Shown: in pieces, positions 1 through 5,198 of the stretch
Layout: each line of letters starts with the position of its first letter
How positions within the stretch are numbered: position 1 is the first letter of the stretch
Assembly: GCA_964465915.1 (NCBI GenBank)
Contig: CAYXMJ010000206.1
Coordinates: forward strand, 1 to 5,198
DNA: 5,198 bases
Reading direction: 5' to 3'
Source: CAVPHV01 sp964465915
GTDB taxonomy: Bacteria > Actinomycetota > Acidimicrobiia > Spongiisociales > UBA5794
Made by a program: the position numbers and the translations under genes
The notes under the pieces: model-generated
Databases searched by the model: none
Told to the model about the DNA's origin: nothing
Seen by the model: the letters and a program-made list of their open reading frames with translations, nothing else

Positions 1-24
1 TCGCGGGCCGGGGGTCGGGTCCAC

Positions 25-1383
25 CTAGGGGGATCGGCCGTTGGTGGTGTAGGTGTGGCCGAGTTGCGAGGTCCAGGTGTGTTTGCCGTTGGGGTGGGTT
101 TGGTAGTTCCAGTGGTGGTTGGTTTTGAGGTTGTGGTGGTGGCGGCAGAGGGGTGCGAGGTTTGCGGTGGCGGTGTGTTGGTGTTCTGCCCAGGGGGTGG
201 TGTGGTCGAGGTCGGATGTGGTGGCGGGCATGCGACAGCCGGGGAACACGCAGGTGCGATCGCGGGCCTCGACGAAGCGGCGTTGAGCGGCGGTGGGTCG
301 CCGTCGGGTGGTTCCGTTGTCGATGAGGGCGCCGGTGTCGGGGTCGGTGAGCGTCCATCGCCATTGCGACCGGGTCTGGTTCTCTGCAACTTGGCGGGCG
401 ATGTCGGCAATGACGGGCCCGTACCCGGCCAACTCACCGGGGTGGTCCTTGAGTTCGATGAGGGTGGTGAGGTCGACGTGGATGTCGACGACACCGTGGC
501 CGGGTGCCGGCGTGGTGCCACAGAGAAGGTCCAGTAGCACGTCGACTCTGAGTTGGTCGATGGTGCGGGTCTCCCCGGCACGGCGGACGCCACGGGCTTG
601 GTGGTTGATGTTCGCCATGGCAGCGGCGACACGGTCCGGGGGGAGATCCATCGCGAACAGGTGCGTGGCGCCATCCGTGGTGGGTTGGGTGGAGACGCGG
701 CGTTGCTCTACGGCGTGGCGGTAGCGGTCCTCGGCCTCTTCAGGACGAGCTTCGATGCAGAGTCGCCGCAGCCGGGCGGAGAGTTGACCGGTGGTGAGCT
801 CTGGGGCGTCGTCAATCACGCTCTCCACTACGGCTTGGGCGGTGTCGTCGTTGAGGTGGATGGTGCCATCAACGATGACTCTTGCTCGGCGTTGATCGAT
901 CAACCCGGAGCGCAGCGCTTCGAGCACAGCGGGGTGGCGACCGGTGAGGTCGAGGGCGAGTTCGAGCTCGGTGTCGGCGGCACGGCGGGTGAGGTGGAGA
1001 GCGGCGCCGATTTCAGCGGCAGCGGCCTCCTCGGCCCAGTCACCTTCGTCGGGGTCTTGTTCCATGGCAGCGGTGATGGCGGCCATGGCTTGATAGCTGC
1101 GGGCTAGGTGATGGGCTGCCATGCGTTGATGAGCCCGCAACAAGATCACTCGGTCATGAGGGGCAAGACGACCCACATCCGTGTGGTCCAGCACGGAGGC
1201 GAGGAACATGCCGGGTTCCATTCCGTCGAGGCTGGGCGGGATCATCTCCACCCCACCGTCGTTGGATTCGGCGGCGGCATCGAGGGTCAGCGCGGTGAGA
1301 CAATCGGCATCGGAGTTGTTGTCCCAGTCGGGAGCGAAGCCGGGGGAGGTCGTATCGGTTGGCCGGGGCAATGGTGCGAACAT
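25..1383 (-). CDS. DUF222 / HNH endonuclease-domain protein (13E12 repeat family)
   Basis: This 452-residue protein has the usual two-part build of the 13E12 family. A largely helical, Ala/Leu/Arg-rich DUF222 region spans roughly residues 70-340, and a C-terminal HNH nuclease domain spans about 365-425. The HNH domain shows CVFPGC (Cys378, Cys383), DLDHTTPWA (His394), NLAPLC (Asn408, Cys413) and a HHH-N-LKT end (His416/His417). The four Zn-ligand positions and the HNH triad therefore look intact. The tail is rich in His, Thr and Trp, as is common in this family. Family members are predicted DNA nucleases, often present in many copies per actinobacterial genome, and their biological role is not established. 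I chose ATG 1383 because AGGA lies 8 bases upstream. A GTG at 1413 in the same frame would add 10 residues but has only a distant GAGG. The globin gene lies 74 bases upstream on the same strand. The family call is firm; the function is inferred. Confidence 0.93.
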   Translation of the reverse strand: MFAPLPRPTDTTSPGFAPDWDNNSDADCLTALTLDAAAESNDGGVEMIPPSLDGMEPGMFLASVLDHTDVGRLAPHDRVILLRAHQRMAAHHLARSYQAMAAITAAMEQDPDEGDWAEEAAAAEIGAALHLTRRAADTELELALDLTGRHPAVLEALRSGLIDQRRARVIVDGTIHLNDDTAQAVVESVIDDAPELTTGQLSARLRRLCIEARPEEAEDRYRHAVEQRRVSTQPTTDGATHLFAMDLPPDRVAAAMANINHQARGVRRAGETRTIDQLRVDVLLDLLCGTTPAPGHGVVDIHVDLTTLIELKDHPGELAGYGPVIADIARQVAENQTRSQWRWTLTDPDTGALIDNGTTRRRPTAAQRRFVEARDRTCVFPGCRMPATTSDLDHTTPWAEHQHTATANLAPLCRHHHNLKTNHHWNYQTHPNGKHTWTSQLGHTYTTNGRSP

Positions 1384-1391
1384 GTGTTCGA

Positions 1392-1395
1392 TCCT
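1392..1395 (-). promoter_or_regulatory. Ribosome binding site deciding the HNH gene start
   Basis: AGGA on the minus strand sits 8 bases before ATG 1383. It favours that start over GTG 1413, whose nearest purine-rich stretch (GAGG) is about 12 bases away. The site falls inside the CCTAGG motif discussed under the inverted repeat. Confidence 0.45.
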
Positions 1396-1457
1396 AGGTG
1401 GGGGGTGCGACACAAAGCCAGATGCCCTCGCTCAACGAGTGTCGAGCGACGAGCCCG

Positions 1458-1868
1458 CTACTGGTTCACCATGTGGAGGGCCATCTGCTGGAAGCGTACG
1501 TCGAGGTAGTGGCGCAACGCCCCATCGACCCCGCAGTCATCCATGGCTTCCCCCATGCAGCGCAGCCACTCCTCGGCTTCGCTGGGGCCAATGGCGAAGG
1601 GGAGGTGGCGGAGGCGCATCTTGGGGTGGCCGCGCCGCTCGATGTAGAGCTGGGGCCCGCCGAGCCAGCCGCTCAAGAACTCGTAGAGCTTCTGGCGCGA
1701 ACCGCTGTCGTCGCGCGGCAGCATCGCCCGCAGCTCGGGGGAGTCGGCATCGATGCGGTCATAGAACGTCTCGACCAGCCGGCGCACCGCGTCCTCGCCG
1801 CCGATCTCCTCATATGGAGTAGCGGCTCTGCCCCAGGGCTTTCCATCGGCCGGCTGCATCGGTTGCAC
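1458..1868 (-). CDS. glbO: Group II truncated haemoglobin (TrHbO-type)
   Basis: This is a 136-residue cytoplasmic haem protein with the 2-on-2 globin fold. Group II globins bind O2 and are linked to O2/NO/peroxide chemistry; the physiological substrate here is unknown. Visible landmarks, placed by recalled alignment to M. tuberculosis GlbO, are FY at 35-36 (Tyr36 = B10), FLSGWLGGP at 64-72, GHP at 80-82, RHLPF with proximal His88 (F8), and WLRCM with Trp101 (G8), the group II hallmark. The CD1 position, usually Tyr, Phe or His, appears to be Leu50. The GWLGGP and RHLPFAIG wording resembles proteobacterial group II globins as much as GlbO of mycobacteria. I kept the GTG start at 1868 because AGGG is 7 bases upstream. 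ATG 1859 (133 residues) is the alternative but has no well-placed site. The gene is transcribed divergently from the DUF3352-like gene and lies just upstream of the HNH gene, possibly co-transcribed with it. The symbol is by family only. Confidence 0.93.
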   Translation of the reverse strand: MQPMQPADGKPWGRAATPYEEIGGEDAVRRLVETFYDRIDADSPELRAMLPRDDSGSRQKLYEFLSGWLGGPQLYIERRGHPKMRLRHLPFAIGPSEAEEWLRCMGEAMDDCGVDGALRHYLDVRFQQMALHMVNQ

Positions 1869-2003
1869 GGTCGAACCCTATCGCCTCTGCGACCCCCTAC
1901 CCGCCGACAAATGGCCACGGTACATTGATACCGCCAGGGGGATTCAAGCTTTGGTGCTATCTGGCCGATTCGAAACCGTCAGCGAGTTCACGATGGAGCA
2001 CCG
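1869..2003. promoter_or_regulatory. Divergent intergenic region between globin and DUF3352-like genes
   Basis: These 135 bases must carry the promoters for both divergent genes. The stretch around 1905-1980 is more A/T-rich than its surroundings, as expected for a promoter. TTGATA (1925-1930, plus) and TTGAAT (minus, ending near 1941) resemble -35 boxes, but neither has a convincing -10 at 16-18 bases, so no promoter is named. GGAG at 1995-1998 is a good ribosome binding site for the plus-strand gene, 5 bases before ATG 2004. I see no clear operator palindrome or riboswitch. Confidence 0.4.
1876..1879 (-). promoter_or_regulatory. Ribosome binding site favouring the globin GTG start
   Basis: AGGG on the minus strand is 7 bases before GTG 1868 but 16 bases before the in-frame ATG 1859. 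This is the only sequence argument for the GTG start. Both starts leave the globin fold intact, since the first conserved residues come after position 17. Confidence 0.4.
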
Positions 2004-3725
2004 ATGAACAACAACGTTCCCGAGGATCGAGTGCGGCCTCTGCCCCCGGATCCGGAAGACCCGGTCGGCCACGCCGTCCCGGTCCAGGCCACGACAGAAT
2101 CGAAGGGGTCGAAGCGCGCCTGGATCGTCGGCGGTGTGATCCTCAGCGTCGTGATTGTGGTCGCCATCGTGTCGGTCGCCATGTACCGCAATATCGTTGG
2201 TGATCCGTTCGCGTCGACCCGGGCGATCCCGCGCGGGGCCCAGGTCGTGGTGACGTTTGACCTCCTGCAGGTGCGCGACACCAGCGAGTTTCAGACCTTG
2301 GTTGACGCCTTCGCCGAACCGCTCGCAGGAACCGGCGAAGTTGACGCCGGCTTCGACATTGTCGAAGAGATCGACAGCGCGTGGGAAGAGGAACTCGGTA
2401 TCACACTCACCGATGACGTCGTCCCCTGGTTGGGTCGCTCCGCATCCGTTGCGGTCTGGCCCGACGCGCGCAGCTTTGTCGAGACCGGGGATGTCCAGGT
2501 GCTCATCAGCGTCGCTGTTCGTGACGCCGGTGGCGCCGAGGCCTTCGTCAGCAAGGTCTTCGCCAAGGCAGTTGAACAAGAGGGTGGCACCCTTGAGCCC
2601 GGCAGCATCGATGGTCGCCCCACGTGGTCGTACTACCCCGACGACCAGTGGTCCGACCCGATCCATGTGATGCTCGACGCCGATCTCCTGCTGGCGGCGC
2701 CAGAGGAGAAGACATTGCGCGCTGCCCTGACGGCTTCCGAATCCGGCGGGCTTGGGGCCGACCAGGCGTTCCGCAACGCCATCGACCGGCTGCCGACCGA
2801 CCGGGCGGTGGCTTTCTACATGTCGGCGGATGTGCTTCGCGATGTCTACCGCGACCCAGCGTTCGCGGAACTCGGTGTCACCGATGATGCCGTGGACATG
2901 CTCGAAGGCTGGGAAGCCATGGCCGCCTCCATGACTCTGGCCGAAGAGGGAATCCGCTTCGACATGGTCCAGACCCTCGAAGCCGGCGTCGGTCTCGACG
3001 ACGTCTGGGTGGGCATGGCCGATGGTGACTTGCGGTACCGCGATCGTCTGCCCGCCGAAACCTACGGTTTCTACGGGCTCCCTATCCCCGACGACTATGT
3101 CGCCGACCAGGTGGCCCTGATGGAGGAGTTGGACCCGGCCGCGTTCGAGGAGATTCGGTCGCTCGGGCTCGAGTTCCTTGGTGTCGACGTGCTCGAGGAT
3201 GTGCTGCCCAACCTCGGCGGCGAAATGGTGTTCGCCGCGGTTGAGTCCTCCGAAGGTCTGCTGGCGGCTGAGACCGGCTTCCCCCTCGGCCTCGCCATGG
3301 CCGTCGGCGTGCTGGACCCGGCACCGGTGCGCGATGCCGTCGCGGCCCTCGAAGACCTTGCGGTTGAGGAGGGTGTCCCGTTAGTGGTCGAGGACGGTGT
3401 CGGCGTGATCGCCGAAGGCGGCGAGACGGCTGTGGCCTACACGGTGACCGATGAAGGCCTCGTCGTTGCCTCGAGCGTTGGGCTGCTCACCCAGCTTGCC
3501 GAAGGTTCGGGCGGGATGACGGACTCATCGCTCTATCAGGAGCTGGACGGTGCCCTCCCCGGCGACGGCTTGCTCCTCTACGTCGATACCCACCGCATCT
3601 ACGACCAGATCGAATGGCCCGAGGGTTGGCGTGGCGTCGCCGACCCGGTGCGCGGCATGGGTGCCTCGGTGGCGGCTTCCGACGATGGCGTAGCGGGTAG
3701 CTTTCTGGTCTTGATCGACTACTAG
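2004..3725 (+). CDS. Membrane-anchored DUF3352-like protein, two internal repeats
   Basis: This is a 573-residue protein of unknown function. Residues 1-38 are a Pro/Asp-rich cytoplasmic tail ending in basic KGSKR. One transmembrane helix follows at about 40-61 (Ile/Val-rich), and the remaining ~510 residues are strongly acidic and should lie outside the membrane by the positive-inside rule. The lack of a cleavage motif suggests a signal anchor. The outer part resembles DUF3352, a family of secreted or anchored proteins in actinobacteria and cyanobacteria; this is recalled, not searched. It appears to contain two copies of one domain, about 74-326 and 345-572. Each has a LG-(6-9)-D-V-(L/V)-P-x-LG block, a beta strand followed by an Ala-rich helix, a LL/LVVA strand with a helix, and a final MxAS strand pair. 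There is no cysteine in the whole protein. ATG 2004 has GGAG 5 bases upstream. The gene ends one base before the scaffold gap, so its downstream partner is unknown. The protein may be structural or scaffolding, since I see no catalytic motif. Confidence 0.9.
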   Translation: MNNNVPEDRVRPLPPDPEDPVGHAVPVQATTESKGSKRAWIVGGVILSVVIVVAIVSVAMYRNIVGDPFASTRAIPRGAQVVVTFDLLQVRDTSEFQTLVDAFAEPLAGTGEVDAGFDIVEEIDSAWEEELGITLTDDVVPWLGRSASVAVWPDARSFVETGDVQVLISVAVRDAGGAEAFVSKVFAKAVEQEGGTLEPGSIDGRPTWSYYPDDQWSDPIHVMLDADLLLAAPEEKTLRAALTASESGGLGADQAFRNAIDRLPTDRAVAFYMSADVLRDVYRDPAFAELGVTDDAVDMLEGWEAMAASMTLAEEGIRFDMVQTLEAGVGLDDVWVGMADGDLRYRDRLPAETYGFYGLPIPDDYVADQVALMEELDPAAFEEIRSLGLEFLGVDVLEDVLPNLGGEMVFAAVESSEGLLAAETGFPLGLAMAVGVLDPAPVRDAVAALEDLAVEEGVPLVVEDGVGVIAEGGETAVAYTVTDEGLVVASSVGLLTQLAEGSGGMTDSSLYQELDGALPGDGLLLYVDTHRIYDQIEWPEGWRGVADPVRGMGASVAASDDGVAGSFLVLIDY

Positions 3726-3726
3726 A

Positions 3727-3826
3727 NNNNNNNNNNNNNNNNNNNNNNNNNNNNNNNNNNNNNNNNNNNNNNNNNNNNNNNNNNNNNNNNNNNNNNNNNN
3801 NNNNNNNNNNNNNNNNNNNNNNNNNN
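3727..3826. other. Assembly gap (100 N)
   Basis: A run of exactly 100 N, the conventional placeholder for a scaffold gap of unknown size. It hides the 3' flank of the DUF3352-like gene and the start of the PLP-enzyme gene. The true distance between the two genes, and any gene between them, cannot be known from this sequence. Confidence 0.98.
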
Positions 3827-4783
3827 CCACTCGAGCCGATGGAGCGATTGACCGAGTATCTCGGTGGTCCTCGGCTCTGGGTGAAGCGCGATGACCTTAC
3901 GGGGTTGGGACTCGGTGGGAACAAGGTCCGCAAGCTCGAATTCGTATTGCCCGAGGCGATCTCACGCGGCGCCGATGTTCTCGTCACTGCCGGCGTCGCC
4001 CAATCCAACAGCGTCCGCCAGATCGCGGCCGGCGCGGCCCGAGCCGCACTCGACTGTCACGTGGTCGAATTCACAGAACGGCCCGGCGTGGTCGAATCGG
4101 CCGGACCCCCTATCGGCAACGCGATGCTGATCCGTCTGTTTGGGGCGACCGTCGAGCACGTCGGATGGACCGGTGATCGCAACGGCGCCATCGAGTCCGC
4201 CGCAGCGGCGCTGGCCGCCGCCGGTCGACGTCCCTATGTGGTTCCGTACGGGGTCTCCAACCCACTCGGCGCCATCGGATATGTTGCCGCCGCCCATGAG
4301 ATCGAGGACCAAGCCGCCGACCTCGGCATCTCCTTCGCCGCAGTCGTTCATGCCTCCGGATCGGGTGGCACCCAGGCGGGGCTGGCGGTTGGGCTGGCCC
4401 GGTCTCCGCTGCGGGCCATTGGGGTCGATGCCGACGCGGAACCCGAGCGGGTCAAGGCCGACGTGACCAGGATCGCCACCGGCCTCGCCCAGGAGTGGGG
4501 AGTCGACGTCGCGGCTGTTGCCGATGCCGTCGAGGTGGCCGGTGGCTTTGCCGGAGACACATATGCCTCAGCAACTGAAGGGGCCCTGGCTGCGATCGAC
4601 CTCGGAGCGCGCCTCGAGGGGCTCGTGCTCGACCTCGTCTACTCGGGTAAGGGGCTGGCCGGTCTGATCGGCATGATCCGCGCCGGGCGATTTGCCCCCA
4701 CCGACGACGTGCTCTTCATCCATACCGGGGGCGCCCCCGGACTCCTCGCCATGCCAGACGTCCTCGGCCGATTGGCGCGGTAG
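3827..4783 (+). CDS. PLP-dependent D-cysteine desulfhydrase / ACC deaminase family enzyme (5' end in gap)
   Basis: This is a fold-type II PLP enzyme. Numbering here is from ATG 3839, but the reading frame stays open upstream and gives PLEPM, part of the conserved PTPLEPM segment near the family N-terminus. The real start is therefore in the gap, with roughly 10-20 residues missing. Landmarks are KRDD (16-19), GGNKVRKLE with PLP-binding Lys29, QSN with Ser56, the phosphate loop SGSGGT (173-178), VYSGK (Tyr268, Lys271) and HTGGAP (295-300). Classical D-cysteine desulfhydrase converts D-cysteine to pyruvate, H2S and ammonia; ACC deaminase opens 1-aminocyclopropane-1-carboxylate. ACC deaminase is unlikely because it has Glu after the active-site Tyr, and here it is Ser269. 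Several signature residues depart from both enzymes: QSNS instead of QSNH or QSNQ, DLVYSGK instead of DPVYTGK, and YASATEG where the family has Pro. The family is certain; the substrate is not. The gene converges with purB, 55 bases away. Confidence 0.92.
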   Translation, partial: PLEPMERLTEYLGGPRLWVKRDDLTGLGLGGNKVRKLEFVLPEAISRGADVLVTAGVAQSNSVRQIAAGAARAALDCHVVEFTERPGVVESAGPPIGNAMLIRLFGATVEHVGWTGDRNGAIESAAAALAAAGRRPYVVPYGVSNPLGAIGYVAAAHEIEDQAADLGISFAAVVHASGSGGTQAGLAVGLARSPLRAIGVDADAEPERVKADVTRIATGLAQEWGVDVAAVADAVEVAGGFAGDTYASATEGALAAIDLGARLEGLVLDLVYSGKGLAGLIGMIRAGRFAPTDDVLFIHTGGAPGLLAMPDVLGRLAR

Positions 4784-4803
4784 GCAGCGCCGCTCGCGGC
4801 TGC
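4784..4803. terminator. Weak hairpin between convergent genes
   Basis: GCAGC (4784-4788) pairs with GCTGC (4799-4803) just after the stop of the PLP enzyme, with an inner GC-rich segment that can pair only partly. The following TCCCTCT is not a true U-tract. It is the only stem-like structure in the 55-base convergent spacer and could be a bidirectional terminator, but the support is thin. Confidence 0.22.
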
Positions 4804-4838
4804 TCCCTCTGCCTGGTCGCGAACCCCAGATTGCGGCG

Positions 4839-5198
4839 CTAGCGAAGGGTGCAGGCTTGGAGACGGTCGAACACTATGGCGCTGTTGCGGAGGAAGCGTT
4901 CCGGGCTGAAGCAGTCGGCCAAGGCTTCTGGCTCCAGGGTTACGGCTTCGTCGGCGGCGAGCAGGTCGTGGAGTTGGTCGCCGTCGTCCCAGGCGGCCAT
5001 CGCGTTGCGTTGGACGATGCGGTAGGCGTCGTCGCGGGGCATGCCTTGGTCCTCGATGAGTGTCAGCAGCACGGCTTGTGAGTAGACCAAGCCTCGAGTT
5101 GACACCAGGTTGGCCAGCATCCGCTCCTCATCGACGACAAGCTGATCGACCAGTTTGGTCATCCGGACCAGCGCAAAATCGAGGGCGATCGATGCGTC
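4839..5198 (-). CDS. purB: Adenylosuccinate lyase, C-terminal part (gene continues past window end)
   Basis: The last 119 residues of a fumarase/aspartase-superfamily lyase; the frame stays open to the window edge, so the 5' part (about three quarters of a normal ~430-480-residue PurB) is outside. PurB cleaves SAICAR to AICAR plus fumarate in de novo purine synthesis, and adenylosuccinate to AMP plus fumarate. The visible part matches the ADSL C-terminal domain: ALDFALVRM, then RMLANL, STRGLVYSQAVLL, GMPRDDAY, IVQRNAMAAW, a Leu-rich helix, and a terminal IVFDRL. The IVQRNAM-AW segment separates it from argininosuccinate lyase and carboxymuconate cycloisomerase. The catalytic GSSxMPxKxNP loop lies beyond the window. 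An internal ATG at 5162 is not the start, because the conserved domain continues upstream of it. It is convergent with the PLP enzyme, so the two are not co-transcribed. Confidence 0.95.
   Translation of the reverse strand, partial: DASIALDFALVRMTKLVDQLVVDEERMLANLVSTRGLVYSQAVLLTLIEDQGMPRDDAYRIVQRNAMAAWDDGDQLHDLLAADEAVTLEPEALADCFSPERFLRNSAIVFDRLQACTLR

Larger units (their letters stand above)
21..1401. repeat. Short inverted repeat bracketing the HNH gene
   Basis: CCACCTAGG at 21-29, which contains the HNH stop codon, is the exact inverse of CCTAGGTGG at 1393-1401, which contains its ribosome binding site. Both have GATC or ATC next to them (GATC at 32-35 and at 1390-1393). The arms are 9 bases and cover only the outer edges of the given span. 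A related CTAGGTG also occurs inside the gene at 1104-1110, so chance or a common local word is possible. Confidence 0.3.

Noticed and set aside
25..230. GT-rich, A-poor plus strand at the window start as a simple-sequence repeat
   Set aside because: It is the complement of the Thr/His/Trp-rich C-terminus of the HNH protein (ACC and CAC codons), with no regular repeat period.
1428..1449. Hairpin TCGCTC / GAGCGA with a 10-base loop between globin and HNH genes
   Set aside because: The stem is only 6 bp with a large loop and no T-run on either side, so it is not callable as a terminator.
55..1509. Long plus-strand open frames opposite the HNH gene (55-537, 553-1107, 1108-1509)
   Set aside because: They are antisense shadows in the high-GC minus-strand gene. 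The translations are Gly/Val-rich low-complexity with no recognisable domain, while the minus strand encodes clear DUF222 and HNH motifs.
1181..1928. Plus-strand open frames over the globin gene (1181-1822 and 1398-1928)
   Set aside because: They lie opposite the globin and across the gene boundary, with Arg/Ala/Ser-rich content typical of shadow frames and no family resemblance.
1944..2666. Minus-strand 240-residue open frame opposite the DUF3352-like gene
   Set aside because: The plus strand has a ribosome binding site, a clear transmembrane helix and a full-length ordered protein. The antisense product has no recognisable features.
3827..4783. ACC deaminase as the specific function of the PLP enzyme
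   Set aside because: The residue after the active-site Tyr is Ser rather than Glu, and the motif after the nucleophile Ser is NSVRQ rather than NQTRQ.
1867..4880. 18-base near-repeat: ACGGTCGAAC-CTAT type at 1867-1884 and 4863-4880 (16 of 18 match)
   Set aside because: Similarity fades immediately outside. A simple estimate gives about one such match by chance in a window of this size and GC content. One copy is ordinary purB coding sequence.
1..5198. A new defence or mobile system spanning the window
   Set aside because: Apart from the lone HNH protein there is no toxin, methylase, helicase, integrase, CRISPR array or other partner gene. The other genes read as metabolic or envelope functions.

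Overview
The window reads as a piece of a high-GC actinobacterial-type genome, probably a draft or metagenome-assembled contig because it contains a run of exactly 100 N. The assignment rests on three things: high GC with G/C-ending codons, a DUF222/HNH (13E12-type) protein, a family especially abundant in Actinobacteria, and a DUF3352-like membrane-anchored protein of actinobacterial style. Acidimicrobiia would fit, but that is inference and not shown by any marker here.

Layout. Positions 1-1868 are read on the minus strand: a group II truncated haemoglobin (1458-1868) followed by a DUF222/HNH endonuclease-domain protein (25-1383). A 135-base divergent intergenic region (1869-2003) separates these from a plus-strand gene for a 573-residue, single-pass membrane-anchored, cysteine-free protein (2004-3725) that looks like two diverged copies of one domain. 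A 100-N scaffold gap follows (3727-3826). Beyond it comes a PLP-dependent enzyme of the D-cysteine desulfhydrase/ACC deaminase family (3827-4783), whose first codons are lost in the gap. It converges on the 3' end of purB, adenylosuccinate lyase (4839-5198, minus strand), which runs off the window.

How the genes relate. There is no evident shared pathway. The globin and HNH genes could be one transcript (globin first). The DUF3352-like gene and the PLP enzyme point the same way, but the gap hides whether anything lies between them. PurB is housekeeping purine synthesis. I do not see a defence system, CRISPR array, prophage, IS element, tRNA or rRNA. The most interesting points are the internal duplication of the DUF3352-like protein, non-canonical residues in the active-site motifs of the PLP enzyme, the Leu at the CD1 position of the globin, and a short CCTAGG-containing inverted repeat at the two ends of the HNH gene.
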